Shown here: in pieces, positions 21,991-34,824 of the stretch
How positions within the stretch are numbered: the stretch's first letter is position 1
Layout: the number at the start of each line of letters is the position of its first letter
Assembly: GCF_020921035.1 (NCBI RefSeq)
Contig: NC_063153.1
Location: 12,152,001-12,216,000, forward strand
DNA from: Rhodamnia argentea
Lineage: Eukaryota; Streptophyta; Magnoliopsida; Myrtales; Myrtaceae
DNA length: 64,000 nt
Reading direction: 5' to 3'
Notes under the pieces: generated by a model
Told to the model about the DNA's origin: nothing
The model's database searches: none
What the model saw: only the letters and a program-made list of their open reading frames with translations
Translations under genes and position numbers: made by a program

Positions 21991-22820
21991 TTTTCTTACT
22001 GAAAAATACTTTTACATCATCAAAAGTCAAAGAATGATCTTCAATATGAACAAACAACATAACCACTAGACTAATATTTGTTTATGTAGTGAAATGATGC
22101 AACTTTTACAATGTATTATAAGAATTAATTTTTCACCCAAAAAAAAAAAAATTAAATGGACCGGCTCCTAGTTCTAAAATGCCTTCGCTCTTTTCCATCA
22201 ACTCAACAAACACCCACATCCCCATATTATTCATGTGCCATGCGAAGTCCTGGCCCACAACCCGAGCCGAACACCCGAGCTCCCTCACTAACTCGGCGAG
22301 CTAGTACACAAAGTCACTTAATCTTTACATGCAGCAATGTAAGGAAAAAACTTGTCATGAATTATAGCTCAGTTGATTCCGTGTAAGATATGGATCGCTG
22401 CACAAAAACGAATGAATATGAATTACATGGATTTTACATGGGTCAATTTGAATTCGGACCCCCTTTTAACCTAACCTAACCTAACCCAACCATTTGATGG
22501 ACCTACATATAAATTAGCCTTTTCCAAAGGTCCATTTACCTGAAGAACGGAGGTTCGTCTCTCATATGTTACCGATGGTTATCATTGCAGGACCGACTTC
22601 AGCGTTTGCCAGATAACCATATTACGTACTTACGGTTGCAAATGCGCAATGAAATTACTACAGAAGATGTACAGCTAAAACCAGAAGTGCGGTTGGAGCA
22701 CAAAAACACAACTCACACAGCTCGATTTTACAAAATTCCTGCAGTATATAGTAATTTTTGGATTCCCTTAAGGATTACCGTGGACCGACTCACAGAATCA
22801 TGCTCAGACAAAATAAAAAT
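21991..22820. other. Intergenic spacer
   Basis: AT-rich spacer between the repeat array and the 3' end of the Alfin-like gene. An A run lies at 22140-22151 and a small cctaac repeat at 22469-22489. No gene seen. Confidence 0.4.
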
Positions 22821-23136
22821 ATGAGAGAAAGCATCACCTCACCGCCAAATTCTACAAACTTTGGGCCAGGCAAAAGCTAGAACAAGGAGACAATACATCT
22901 TCCGTGAATTAAAATTACAAGAACAGACATAAATAAAGGTGCACTTAACAGTATAGTCTGAATTCCGCCTTCACTCAACCATAAAAATTGTGAATCTTTA
23001 GTTATTAATGAACAACTGATCTGCAACCTACACAACTCTCTCTAACCAAGGAACAACGAACTAATAAGCGTGACCAACTACACAATTAGCAGTCAAGGAA
23101 AAGGAACCATTTGAACAGCTACCTCCCAAGCAACTA
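22821..23136 (-). other. Probable 3' UTR of the Alfin-like gene
   Basis: Follows the stop at 23137 on the minus strand. The length fits a plant 3' UTR. The polyadenylation site is not certain. Confidence 0.35.
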
Positions 23137-26100
23137 TCAAGGCCGGGCTCTCTTGTTGCTGCAAGACGGGCATTTGTACTGCTTAATGTGCTCAGCCCTA
23201 GCCGGAGTGATTTTGACACACTTACCATGAAACCATTTCTCACAGATATCGCAGCAAATCCAGAACTCATCCGAGGCATAATTCTCTCCACATGCCCCAC
23301 AAAGAGTCTCCCCATGCTCCTCCTCCTCTTCCTCCTCCATACCTTCCTCCTCCTCTTCCTTCGGTTGCACTGCCTTTGAATACTTTGTCTGAGATTCTGA
23401 TCCCTTCTGCATTCAACAAGTACTTTCAAGATATGATACATAACAAAATATCACCAATAATGCAGTTAGATGAATCACAGTGCTCCACATTTAGCATTAT
23501 GACTATCCCTTGCCCTCCCACTACTTTGGATCCGACTTTTCAATTTACTTCATTTCCTTTAGAATAGGTGTCCGTTTCATCACGTATTTAACGCAAACAG
23601 TTGTGCACTCACATTAAATAACTTTAAACAAAATAAAGTCATTTACCAACCATGACATGGCTCCATCCACTTGACTAGCATGCTGCTTAAGATTGAACAT
23701 TTCAAATGTTCAAGAATAATCAGACTACTACAGGAAATAAATCACAAGAGTACATCATACATCACTGCTTCCAGAGTAGACTGCACATTAAATCAAAAAT
23801 ATGGGTGCAACAGCGCAAAGCAGATAATTCTTTTTTTTTTCTTTTTTTTTTTTTTTTTTTTTTTTGTATCGTCTTGTTTTCTCTATCTTTGTCATGGGAT
23901 ATTGGGTTGCAGAAGGTGTGGTGCTTTGTAAGCTTGACACACAGAGGAGTTTCAGGAATTACTAAATATGGGACTCCAGGGGTGCATACAGCTCACAATA
24001 CACAAAGTTGGCCAGCCCTAAAAACGAAGTTGATCATCCTAATGAAGTGGAAATTGTAGAAGTAAAGTAAATGACCCAAAAGAATGGAATAAGATGGACT
24101 CCACACCTTGGGATTTGATTTAGATTTACTGCTGCTGAGATTTGTAATTGATGACTTTTCCTTGACTTGCTTCTTAACCGTGCCTGTCACAACCTCAAAT
24201 ATGGTGGGAAGTTCATTAATCATATTGAAAAGGCGTTTCCTGCAACAGAGAAATCTACAAGGTTACAAAGCCTGATGATGTGTTAGCCCACTGAAACATT
24301 ACAAGCAAAAGACCCATCGACACCCAAGATAGTATCAAAGAAATCTAAGGAATTGCACAGCAATTGCATCATTGCAGGAGCGTCACAAGTCCAGCTCTGT
24401 CTAGACAATCTCCTTACTGTAAGGCTTCACTATTATTAATGATTCACTACTTCCCAATATGGGAGATAACAAACATCCCAGCTAGACATCCAAAGGCATT
24501 GACAGCACACAGGGGTAGGGCACTCTACCTTGATATAATAACCAAAATCGGCACAAACAACCAAACCCTCTCCCCCAAATAAATTTAAAAGAAAAAAGAA
24601 ACTTTCCCCTTCAATTTCAGTCATTTAGAAGCTTTCAAATTCCACAGAGTGAACAAATTAACAAAACTAAACATCATATCATTTTGCAAAAGTTAAATTA
24701 TGAATCTATACATGTTCTGTAGTCCAGAAGAGAGGGAAACAGAACCTGTCAGCTTTATCAAATCCAAATCTTGCACCAAAATAAAATGCCACAGAAAGTA
24801 GCCATGCATCACTGTGAACCGCAACCAAAGACAACCAGTCCTTCTCTTGCATCCCATCTCTAGCAAAATTGATGCCAAGGGCAGGTTCTGGAAGCTCCGG
24901 TGGCACCTCTTCTGCAGGTAAGTTGACTTCCCACTGCTCACTTGGAAATCCATAAAGACAAAGATTCTCCTTTTCTGAAGCAAAGGAGAAGCAGTAGTTA
25001 TATAGAAGCCCAAACAGAACAAGTATATCAGACGCTAGAAGATACTGCCAAGCAGATAAAATATATAAAAGAATAAAGTCCTGAAAGCTCAATAATTCCA
25101 CAAGGGCCTCAACAATATCTAGATTCAGAGCAAAAAATTGGATGGTCTTCTTGATCTTATATCACTCGCTTCTAACAAGCTCTCGCATCAAATAATGTCC
25201 TGCAGTACATTAAAATTCCACAAACAGAACAACATGAAATATGTTAACTCTAAGAACCATAAAAAGATATCCTGAGTTTCTCAGTAATGGATGAAGTACG
25301 TTATCTTGCAGAAGACTCACAGGCCTAGCTATTGTCGATTATTTTCACAGAACATTTTGACGACCAACACAAATACAGTGGATAGCCAATGAGTTGCAGC
25401 TAAATTCAAGAGTGAGCATTCAAGGGACAATAACCTTAGCAGATGTCAATTTGAACTCATATGAGTCAACAGTTGTCATGTCAGAGGAGTGACAGAAGTT
25501 ACTCTGACCTGAAATTTGGTATCTTATTCATCGGAAAGTATTAGCAAGGAAAGGGTAATCTTCCAGATCCTTAACATTAAACAGCATCATAAAGAAATAA
25601 CCTGGGCAAAGCTTTGTCAATAAAGGGTTTTGCAAACAAGGGTTGGATATTGGCAGGTTTCTCATGGTAATTGCTTTTCACAAACACTAGACATACAGGT
25701 GTATTGCTTAGTCTCCACATAGCAAAAATATTTCAACTAAAAGCAAAAATGCAGATAAATAAGTGGCAAAATAAGCTTTTATCGCCCACCAGTAAGAAAC
25801 AACTGAAAGAAAGATGATGTTTTAAGACATTTGTTGTTAAAATTGGTTGTCAATTGCCGTGAAACTACACATGCAGGCCACCAATTGAATGAACTAATCT
25901 TCTATATATAAAGAGACTCTTCCTTAAAACGTATCCACATCAAAGCCCAGGGAAGCAACTAACTATCAGCAATCCTCTCACAACAAAGAAAGGGAGTTGC
26001 AGAATTCAAATAGTCCAAACCAAACGGAATCCAAAAAAATGTCATTTTGCAGAAGGGTAAACATATAGAAACACAAGAACGCTAATGAGAAGCTTCTTGA

Positions 26101-26717
26101 GGATACACATGCCTTCATGTTACGTTACTCTTCAAACACAATGCATGAAATCTAGCAACAGACCAAACCATAACGCTCAAATTCCCCTTTCCTTTTTAGC
26201 CCCGCCATGCATTCCAAAAGTGAAACTCACTTGATATCCATAGAACAAAAAGTCTCCAAATTCGTCTTATACAAGCATCGCATCGGCAATAAAAAGCAGC
26301 AGCACGGCTAATTCCTATCAGCGAACAAATTCACAGCACGAAATCCAGTAAAACCACAACAGCACGAGGCAGAAGAGATGAAACCCTAACCAGGATCGCA
26401 CTGCTGGTAAAACTCTTCGACTTCTGCATCACAAAAGCACCAAAAGGGAAAAAAAAACCAAAAACTCCCGTCAGAATCTCAAGACTTTGACCCAAAATGG
26501 CGCAATAACTCGAAATTCCTCAACCCCATTTGACGGCACACGAGGGAAAAATCGAAAATCACGCGTCGAAGGGACGAAAAAGATTCCTAAAAAGACAAAA
26601 ATTTAAGAGGAAGTGCGTACCGGCGGTGAGGGCTTTAATCATGCCGGCTCTTCGGCCCTTAAAATCCCTAAACACCTCCTCGACGGTGCGAGGATTGTAC
26701 TGGGCGCCTCCGTCCAT
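23137..26717 (-). CDS. Alfin-like PHD-finger protein (253 aa, 5 exons)
   Basis: Exons on the minus strand: 26621-26717, 26391-26423, 24746-24974, 24107-24239, 23137-23406. All junctions are GT-AG and the 762-bp sum is in frame. Alfin-like proteins are plant nuclear readers of H3K4me3/2 that act in stress and development. The N-terminus [20 protein letters not shown] and the block [16 protein letters not shown] belong to the Alfin (DUF3594) domain, which extends to [20 protein letters not shown] variable, acidic linker follows (E-rich, about residues 181-194). The PHD finger is C4HC3: C200, C203, C216, C219, H224, C227, C243, C246, with the aromatic DEFWICC part of the H3K4me pocket. It ends NKRARP, usual for the family. 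Intron 2 is about 1.4 kb. The start at 26717 gives the family's standard first residues. Confidence 0.95.
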
Positions 26718-27090
26718 GGCACTAAGAAGCTAAGCTCCACCCGAATTCGGAGAACGACAAAGAGAGACGTTGGAATTGAGCACGGAGGAGAGGGAATTCC
26801 TAGAGAGAGAGAGAGAGAGCTCGCAGCAGAGATCGAAAGAGGGGAGAGAGAGAGAGTGAGGGAGTGAGGGAGGTAAAAGGAGGGAAAGATGGGAAAGTAT
26901 TTGACCTCTGTGCAAGCTAGACAGAGACATGGTGCGGATTTGAACCGGGTTGGAGTGGTCGGATTTAACTGGATTTGATTATGGTCGGGAAGAGTCCGTG
27001 AACGGGGATTAGATCTCTTCGCTCGGTGGGCTTGGGCCCCCGACTGGGCCTCAAAATGGGCCCAATCAACGGTTCCCTCTTTTATATAAG
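26718..27090 (-). promoter_or_regulatory. 5' leader and proximal promoter of the Alfin-like gene
   Basis: GA tracts at 26802-26820 and 26842-26857 read as CT-rich in the transcript, common in plant leaders. Three TGGGCC/GGCCCA site II-like motifs cluster at 27030-27065. A TATA-like tatataaaag (minus strand) lies near 27080-27090, upstream of them. Site II clusters are typical of housekeeping genes. The start of transcription cannot be fixed, and the TATA-like box may be incidental. Confidence 0.45.
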
Positions 27091-27874
27091 GAGTTGGGAA
27101 TCTTACGATGAGCAAGCATTGCGTGGGTGTGGGAAGCTTAATGTGATGTTCAAAATTCAATTAAAAGTGAAAACTAAAATAAAACTGAAAAGTCTCTCTA
27201 GTCGATACGCATTGGTCCGCAATCGCAAAGTTCGCCCAAAAATGTGGCCATCTTCGAGCTAAGCTCTAAATAGACGTGCTCGGTATGGATGTTTGGTGTA
27301 CATTGCTCACTACAGTAAGATAGCGTGGCCCGACCCGAACACCTCAAAAGCTGCCTTTCGACCCGGCTCCGTCACTGGATGATGATATATCTTGCGGGTC
27401 AGGGCCCATAACGCTCAAGGCCCATGTTTTCTGGGTGATGCACGTTACATTTTGTTCACGCACAATGCATTTGTTAGTTACTGCAACTTTTTCAAGAGTA
27501 CTTAAAAAGGAGTAGAGCATGAGAATGCAAACACACTACCAAATACAGTCCCTCTCGGCACTGGGTATCGGAAATGATAAGGCCATGCCCCAGTAGAACT
27601 AGTTGCGTAACGACTTTTGAACCGTGGATGCATTCGAGTCATGTCCGTCTCATTAATGGCGTGTGTACGAGTCATGTCTGTCTCGTGAATAGAAGCTTCT
27701 AATCTTTCACCACTGTTGTGATTCGAGAGACGATACCATAAAGTTCAAATTAACAATCTCCAATGGTTCGACCAAAAAAAAAAAAAAAACAATCTCCAAT
27801 GGACAAGGTCACAAGAGGATAAAAGGAAAGATGATAGCGTACGCCTGTACGAGGCGAGCGAATGTGACTTTTAG
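27091..27874. other. Intergenic upstream of the Alfin-like gene
   Basis: No coding signal. Contains a short duplicated phrase (caatctccaatgg at 27759 and 27791) around an A run at 27774-27789, and a repeated 'gagtcatgtc.gtctc' at 27634 and 27670. Confidence 0.4.
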
Positions 27875-28263
27875 TTTTTGGAATAGCACAAATAGTTTTT
27901 TGAATTTTGACTCAATGCATAATGTGATCTTTAAATATTTATTTTGTACAACGTGATCCCTAAACTTTAGCCCAATGTATAATGTCATTCATAAAATTTT
28001 AATTTGTTCAATATGGTCTCTAAATTTTTTGTATATGTTCAATTTAGTTCTTATAGTATATGAAACTGTTCAATATTTTCCTTCCTTGATTTCAAGTTCA
28101 TGAACAACATTGAATATTTTCACATAATCTATGGACTATATTGGACATATACCAAAAGTTCAAGGATTAAACAAATTAAAAGTTCTGAGACGACATTACA
28201 CACCGAGCTAAAGTTTAGAGACCGCATTGCATATTGAACCGCCATATGTGTCGTTTTTTCCTT
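27875..28263. repeat. Foldback element, family C, copy 1
   Basis: The left arm (agcacaaatagtttttt, ctcaatgcataatgtgatc, cctaaactttag) is mirrored by the right arm (ctaaagtttagagaccgc, gcatattgaacc, catatgtgtcgtttttt). The phrases aatgt.gtc and ttaaa.ttt.gttca recur inside each arm. The same phrases make up the element at 36.1 kb. Confidence 0.65.
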
Positions 28264-30145
28264 GATGTTTCTTGAAACTAATAGAAAGAAACAGAAATTC
28301 AGAGAGAGAAATGGTAGTCAGATCATTCCATCATAAAAATGTGTTTTTTTCAATTATAACTAGTGTGCAAATAGCCCCATCTTGGATATAACCTACATAG
28401 TGTAGTAGATAAATCAATCATAATACAAAACGAGCTCGATTTGAGCTCTTGAACCGATAGAATATTAAAATAATAAATCACATATTTATTTAACAGGTTA
28501 AGTTTTTAAAATAGCTGAAAGTGATTCTATAAAATCTCACATGAATCTAATCGTTCCTTCCGAATTTAGTCATTCCATGTAAAGTATAAAATTTTTATAT
28601 GCCTTCCTCCACTTCAATCATGAACCAGCCTACCACACCACATCGAGCCAATTCCCATAATTCGAAACCCGAGCTTTCTATTGACAACTCGTAAATCGCC
28701 ACCGATCAGAACGGTGGTCTGAGGAAAAGGTAACCTTTTCTGCTTATGCCTCCCACGATCGCATCACGGACTATATAGCCTACCACACCGTAGCCAATTC
28801 CCTTAACCCAAGAGTTAAGCTTTCTATTGCGATCAAGAAATGTCCACACGGACCTCCAATCCACGACGAGCTCGCAAACTCGCCTAATCCAACAAACAGT
28901 CCTAATAAAAAGCCCATAAAACCATCGAAAGTCATGAGAGAACAAGATTCAAAATGAGATTAACTTGCTTTATCGTCTCGAAATGGACTAAATCACATAA
29001 TGTCTCCGTTGAACTTTCTGACTGCTGTGATAAAGATAAAGATGGGGAAGAGCGAGGGGGGGGCATGCATGCAGTGAACGTGAAAGAAGATGGGGATGGG
29101 ATGGGAGACCCTCGAGAAAGCAGCCAAGTCACGAAGTGCACGTGGAGCAACCCCTCCACTGCACCCACAGGCCAAAGGGTAAGAGGGACAGGCAGGGACA
29201 GAGAAACATAAGCGAGGCTGACATTGTCCTAATAAGGCGACTGCTAATGAAACTGCCACTTTGTTGGGGCTCTGGAAGAAGAAGAAGAAGAAGAAACTGT
29301 CCACTTCCTTGCTCGCGCCCGTATTAGGATAATTTTTTTCCAAGGTATTAAATTAACAAAACTTCATCGAGGTTTATTTATTGAGTCACGGGATAGAGTC
29401 TCTAATCAGACCTTGTCAATGGGCTGAGTTGAATAAAAAGTTTATTCATCGAGTGACCGATGGATGTCTAATAGGTTGAGTTGTTATGTGAGTTTGTCAT
29501 ATTAAATCAATCGATAATAATTGAGTTTAAACATAATATGGGACAAAATGAGTTAACTACTCACTTCTATGATTTTCTCTTCATTTTCTCTCGCCTCACT
29601 CGATCTCGCTCTCACTTACTTCGCGCTCTCATCTCCTTTTGAATATGAGTCTTTATAGATTTAGTTAAATATGTAAGTGTTCTACAAATACAGGTCGGGT
29701 CGGGTTAGGTATATTTGCATTACATGAAAATGGATCAAAATAGGTTAGACGAGTTTATTTAGATCGGATCATTTTTTGTCCCAACCCACCCAATTGATAG
29801 GTCTATCTCTAATCAAGTTTACCATAGAGTTTTTTTTTTCACATTTTTTCACTGTCACTCCACCCCAAAAAAAAACCCCATAAATAATCGAGAAGGTACA
29901 CTCATGTCAGTTCGGGTGTTCATGCACAACCAAACAAATCGTGGGATTTGGTCACCTATTCATGTCGGCTCATGTAAGGCGCTTCACTTTCTATGTTTCT
30001 ATGATTGTGCACCCTGCCTCTCGACGCAAAGAACGCGATTTTCTATCTTGTGGTCCTCAATACAGGAGATTGGTGCAATTGACACCCTAGAGAAAAGTAC
30101 GGATCGATGAGATCTTATTAAGGGCTGGCTATTTCGCAAGAATCT

Positions 30146-30192
<47 letters not shown>

Positions 30193-31724
30193 GTCCTCCG
30201 AAAATGTTCCCGGAATGGAGATGGACTGGGGCTCGAGAAAAGGATGTTGGCTGGTCATGGTTGCACGGCCAAGCGACGCGGTTGCCCCACCCGCCTACTC
30301 CCACGAAGACACTGGACTTCAATTGATCATAACTTCTTTGAGTCGCTGAGGAAGCAACGTATGCCCTCGGTTCACGTGGGAAAGGGACGACCGATCGCAA
30401 TCCCGAATCGATGGCCGATTTTGTTAGCGCGTACTACAATTGAGTCTATTGATGATCCTAGCTAGTAATTATGCATCGTTTATACTCGTATAAGACTGGT
30501 ACTACTAGTGACAGATATGGAATAGGGGTTGCTGCTGATCACTGCTCCCTCATGAGAGAGAGAGAGCGTGTGTGTGTGTAAGTTGAGCTCAAACAATGCA
30601 TCCAAACTAGTGTTTTTGGTCGATTATTTAGGTATAAAAGATTTAGGGTTTGATACTCGAGAGTCAATTCACATGGTGTTCTCTCTCAATTAATCATGAT
30701 GATGTTCAAGAAATTCACTTCTATTGTGGCTTAGTCATTTCCAAAAGAACTAGATCGGGTGGGGAACCGCTCAATAGGGACCGAACGAATCGATATTAGG
30801 CGGTTTCTACGGAAATCAATCCTTTAAAATCGGTACGTATTGATCATGTTTTTAGTTCTAAGTGTGGACCACCCACTTAGACCCGGATTAGACCGGTGGT
30901 TGGGTTGCTTGGAGGGTCTAGGAAATCAATGGGCGGTTCCTGAAAATCGATTCTTCGTGAGTGATTTTCGATTTTAAGATGGGAACCGGCCTACCTTAAA
31001 ACCGATTACCCCCAAACGAAACCGAAACAAAAGTAACAAATAATCATTCGAGAAGAGTGAGAGAAGTAATTATACTTGGAGCAATGAATTTATTTAACAA
31101 GTTTTTAAATGAAAGGTCAAATTTAATCTAACTCTCTCAATGCAAAGACATTATTTCAAACAATCTTTATAGATTGTATAATCCATGTAGTAATCGATTC
31201 AGGTTAATAGCTCAGGTACCGGTAAGCTTTCACAAATTATTCATGAAAAAGGAGAGACAAAAGAAAATGAATAGAGAAAAGAGTGTCTGTCGAAACTAAA
31301 TTACGTGCCTGCTTGTCCGTGGGATCAAGAGATGGCGGGAAGAGGAAGGGGATCCAAGGGCTGGGGATTGCTCCTGAAAAGGAAAACTGCAGAATCAGAA
31401 CCGAGGGATGACGTAAGGTGAAGCGCAGTGAATAAGTCAAAAAGCAAACAAGAATCATCAACAAACTTCCGACCGCACGTGTCAGACAGAGGCCACGTCA
31501 AGCTCCGTGGGGACAGGGAAACAGTGAATAATTCACCGTGCCAGAGCGCGGGCCCACATGTGTTAAAAGTTCCCCCCCCAACCCAAACGGGGTCGCGCGT
31601 GATGGCTAGCTAGATCAGACGGCCAGGCGCTACTTATTGGGGCCAGTGGGGTGGGGTTTTTATCCTGTCTGCGTGCACGCAGGCTAAGCATTTAGGCAAC
31701 TTCAGCTGTTTTTTTAGCCCTAAA
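28264..31724. other. Long gene-poor interval
   Basis: No supported gene. Notable items: a poly-G run at 29056-29063, a GAA tract at 29274-29294, a CT microsatellite at 30151-30189, GA and GT tracts at 30553-30578, and a C run at 31570-31578. Open frames around 28.95-29.35 kb and 30.0-30.46 kb are low-complexity or lack family motifs. Confidence 0.4.
30151..30189. repeat. (TC)n microsatellite
   Basis: About 19 uninterrupted TC units. Confidence 0.9.
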
Positions 31725-32133
31725 GCTAAAACTAGACGCGGCCGGTTCGGTGGAACCGCCGGTTCCGGTTCAGGAACCGGCGGTTCCGGTTCCACGAAAA
31801 GGTGGAACCGGAACCGGCCGTGAAAAATGGCGGTTCCGGTTCCGAACCGGAACCGGCGGTTCCGGGCCGGTGCCCGGGCCGGTTCCGGTTCATTCCGATT
31901 CATTTTTAATAATAATTTTTAAAATAATAAATAATAAAATAAATATAATAAATTATAAATTATAAAATACAATTAAATTGTACATTGTAATAAAATATGG
32001 GAAAAAAAAAAAAGAAGGAATGGGCTTGAACTTAATGAATTATCATTAAGCGACCTACATATCTTCTTGGGGATAGAAGAATCAAAGCCCATGTAGTTCT
32101 TTTTACCTTTGAGAACCCCAACTTACCTCATCG

Positions 32134-34299
32134 TCAATCGTCGCTACCCGTTGTGGTACCCGTGGCGGTGGTATCTCCAACATCATCGCTAAAAAATTCG
32201 TGTTCACGATCTAACTCTTGGTGTCGATATTTCGCCCTCGTCCAATCGCCGACACAAGCTTGAGCTTCCACAGAGTCCGGGCTTAATCTTGAACGGCGAG
32301 AGTCCAAAATTAATCCTCCGTAACTAAATGCTTGTTCAACTCGCAACCGTTGAAGAAGGGGTTGCTAATATTTGACGAGCGATGAGGGCGAGAACTGGAT
32401 ACTCGATTTGGTGACTCTTCCACCACTTCAGGATTTCGAAATCTGTACTATGTTACGCATCACGAAACTCAAATTGAGTGGTTAAATATTTTTCTAATTC
32501 AGAAATATTACCCGTTGCCCCTTTTTGTTTTTTTTGCCTACTCTTAAGCATATTATACCCTCTACTAAGTGAACTACCACCTTCGCTACGTGAGGCAGTA
32601 GATTGTAAAGATCCGTAATCACTTAAACCATATCTACTACAAAATTCTCCATATAATGCTACTATAGATTCTTTAACATGTCCTAATATATTTAAAATAT
32701 CTATTGAATCATCCAAATGTAAACAATCATGATAATACACATTCAAATAATCTTGTAAACCGTCTAATTTAATACGTGGATCAAAAACAATACCAACTAA
32801 ATAGACAAGAGGAATTTGCAAATAATAATGCAACCATTTTTCTCGCATTACTAAAATAGTTTGACCTAATTCGGTATCTTTTTCATATTCACTAAAAACA
32901 CTACTAATATTAACACACTCTATTAAAAATAAATGCGTTGTAGGATAATAAATACCAGATAAAGTCTTAGTAGCATCATTAAAAATTTTCAAAATATCTA
33001 AAATTTTCTTGCAAACGTCCCAATGTTGAGGAAGTAAAGTAATTTCGGGAATATTTTGTGAAATAAACATACATAATAAATCTTTATATTCAAAAGTTTG
33101 CCGAAGCAACTCGTACGTAGAATTCCAACGAGTCGGAATATCTTTTGGAAATCTTCTTGGCCTTCTCCCATTTTGTTTACAAAATTTTCCCCATGATTTC
33201 ATACATTGGGGACGACTCCATAAAAATTTAATTGCACTTTTTATTGGGGCGAGAGAAGTGTCAAGAGTTCGTAAACCATTTTGTACACATAAATTTAAAA
33301 CATGACAAGCACATCTAATGTGAAAAAATTGTCCGCCAAAAGTGGGTTTGCAAATATTTTCTAATTCGGGAATAGAAGCGGTATTTGCGGCGGCATTATC
33401 AAAACCAATTGAAAATACTTTATTTATTAAATTATATTCTTCTAAAACTTGCCTAATTATTCTATAAATATTATGAGCCGAATGGCTTTCATCAAAAACT
33501 CGGAATGCAATAAGTCTTTTTGAATCATCCAATTGTCATCTATCCAATGACACGTGACACCCATATAAGAATGAATTTGCCAAGGATCACTCCAAATATC
33601 GCTACCTATATACACACGTCCATTGAATTCCGCAAAAAATTTTGCTAAAGATTTTTTTCCTTTTTTATAAAGATGAAAAACTTCCCGTTTAAGAGTATTT
33701 TTGGAATAGTTGGCGCTTGCGGAACCAACGCAGTATTTATCAAATATTTCATATTAAAATTTTTCACCAGTATTAAACGGAGCATGATCAAGGGCAACAT
33801 ATTCACCTAATGTTTGTTTATAAAGTGCTTCAGTGAAACGAAATAAAGGATGAGGCTTAGAAGTGGCGTACCCGGAAATTTGTTGTTGCGTATTGTCGAT
33901 CCCCGCTTGCGTTGGATGTTTTTTCGTCAAATGCCGACGGAATGTTCCGTAACCGTTTCCTTTCGTGAATTTATAAGTTTGCGAACAATATTTACATTTT
34001 ACATTATACTTACCTTCGACTTCATCACGTACCTTGTCGAAGTGTAGCCACAAGTCCGATGTATTATCTCGGCCCTTCCGTTCCGGCTCATTTGCCGTTG
34101 ACGTTTCTTCGACACCGGTGGGAGGATGAAGACTTTCTTGTGTTGGGATGTGCTCGACGTTCGGAATCGGGACATAGTTGATATTATCGTCGTCGTCTTC
34201 CCAACTTGCATACTCACGAGGATCGTATTCATGAAAGGGATAGTCGGAATCTCCCATAGCCATCTTGCCCTTGTCGGCATTTTCGCTTCCACTTGCCAT
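32134..34299 (-). pseudogene. hAT transposase pseudogene (BED finger, RNase H-like, dimerisation domains)
   Basis: Start at 34299 (MASGSENADKGK). A BED zinc finger follows: LWLHFDKVRDEV, CKYC and HLTKKH. The first open part ends with a stop just after TGEKF at 33754. The middle region (33533-33750) still reads as transposase (KREVFHLYKKGKKSL, YIGSDIWSD) but is out of frame with the next open part, apparently by one lost A near 33512-33516. The piece 33532-32453 carries SIGFDNAAANTASI, RCACHVLNLC and WNSTYELLR, hallmarks of hAT transposases. It stops at FRDA, then continues in the same frame as EILKWWKSHQIEYPVLALIA, the start of the dimerisation domain. An extra base near 32345 shifts the end (EQAFSYGGLILDSRRSRLSP) to another frame. 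At least four lesions, so inactive. Confidence 0.9.
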
Positions 34300-34477
34300 T
34301 TTTTGAGAGAATTGATCGGGATTGAGAGAATTGGGAGAATTTGAACGATTTGAGAGGATTTCGGAGAGAATTCGAGAGATTGTTCGGAGAATTTGTGACA
34401 AAAATGAAAGGGGAAGCATATGTATTTATAGGCAAGAATCATTTTTTTTTTAATTATTTTTTTTAAAAAAAAAGAAA

Positions 34478-34592
34478 AGCAACGGCCAAATTGGCCGTTG
34501 CACAAAGCAACGGCCAATTTGGCCGTTGCACGTTAGCAACGGCCAAAGAGCCGTTGCCAACGGCTCTTTGGGCCGTTGCCAACGGCCCAAAG
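34478..34592. repeat. Short inverted repeats of gcaacggcc units inside the hAT element
   Basis: Three consecutive hairpin-capable pairs: caacggccaaattggccgttg, caacggccaatttggccgttg and a longer one around agagccgttgccaacggctct. They lie upstream of the transposase start and downstream of the subterminal array. Confidence 0.75.
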
Positions 34593-34824
34593 CGGGGGGA
34601 GGGGGGGAGGGGGGCCGGGGCGAGAGCCCAACGGCTCTGCGCCCGGCCCACCAAAATTTTTTTTTTTTTTTTGCGGTTCGGAACCGGCCCGGAACCGCCG
34701 GTTCCGGGCCGGTTCCGGGTTGGAACCGTGGGCCCGGTCAACGGGCCGGTTCCGGGCCGGTCAACGGGCCGGTTCCGGGCCGGTTCCGGGCCCACGGGCC
34801 CAAATGGCACTCACTAGCTAAAAC

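Larger units (their letters stand above)
31733..34816 (-). mobile_element. hAT-superfamily DNA transposon (3084 bp, non-autonomous by decay)
   Basis: Flanked by the 8-bp target duplication gctaaaac at 31725-31732 and 34817-34824. The ends are TAGACGCGGCC on the left and, read inverted, TAGTGAGTGCC on the right: short imperfect TIRs of the hAT TAGNG type. Both subterminal regions (31740-31890 and 34675-34800) are packed with ggttccgg/ccggaacc units in both orientations, probable transposase-binding arrays. A transposase relic lies inside on the minus strand, so the element's 5' end is at 34816. The flanking sequence rejoins as a plain AT-rich sequence. Confidence 0.88.

Noticed and set aside
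31634..31965. Open frames rich in PEPEPAR or PVPVQEP
   Set aside because: They are translations of the ggttccgg subterminal array of the hAT element.
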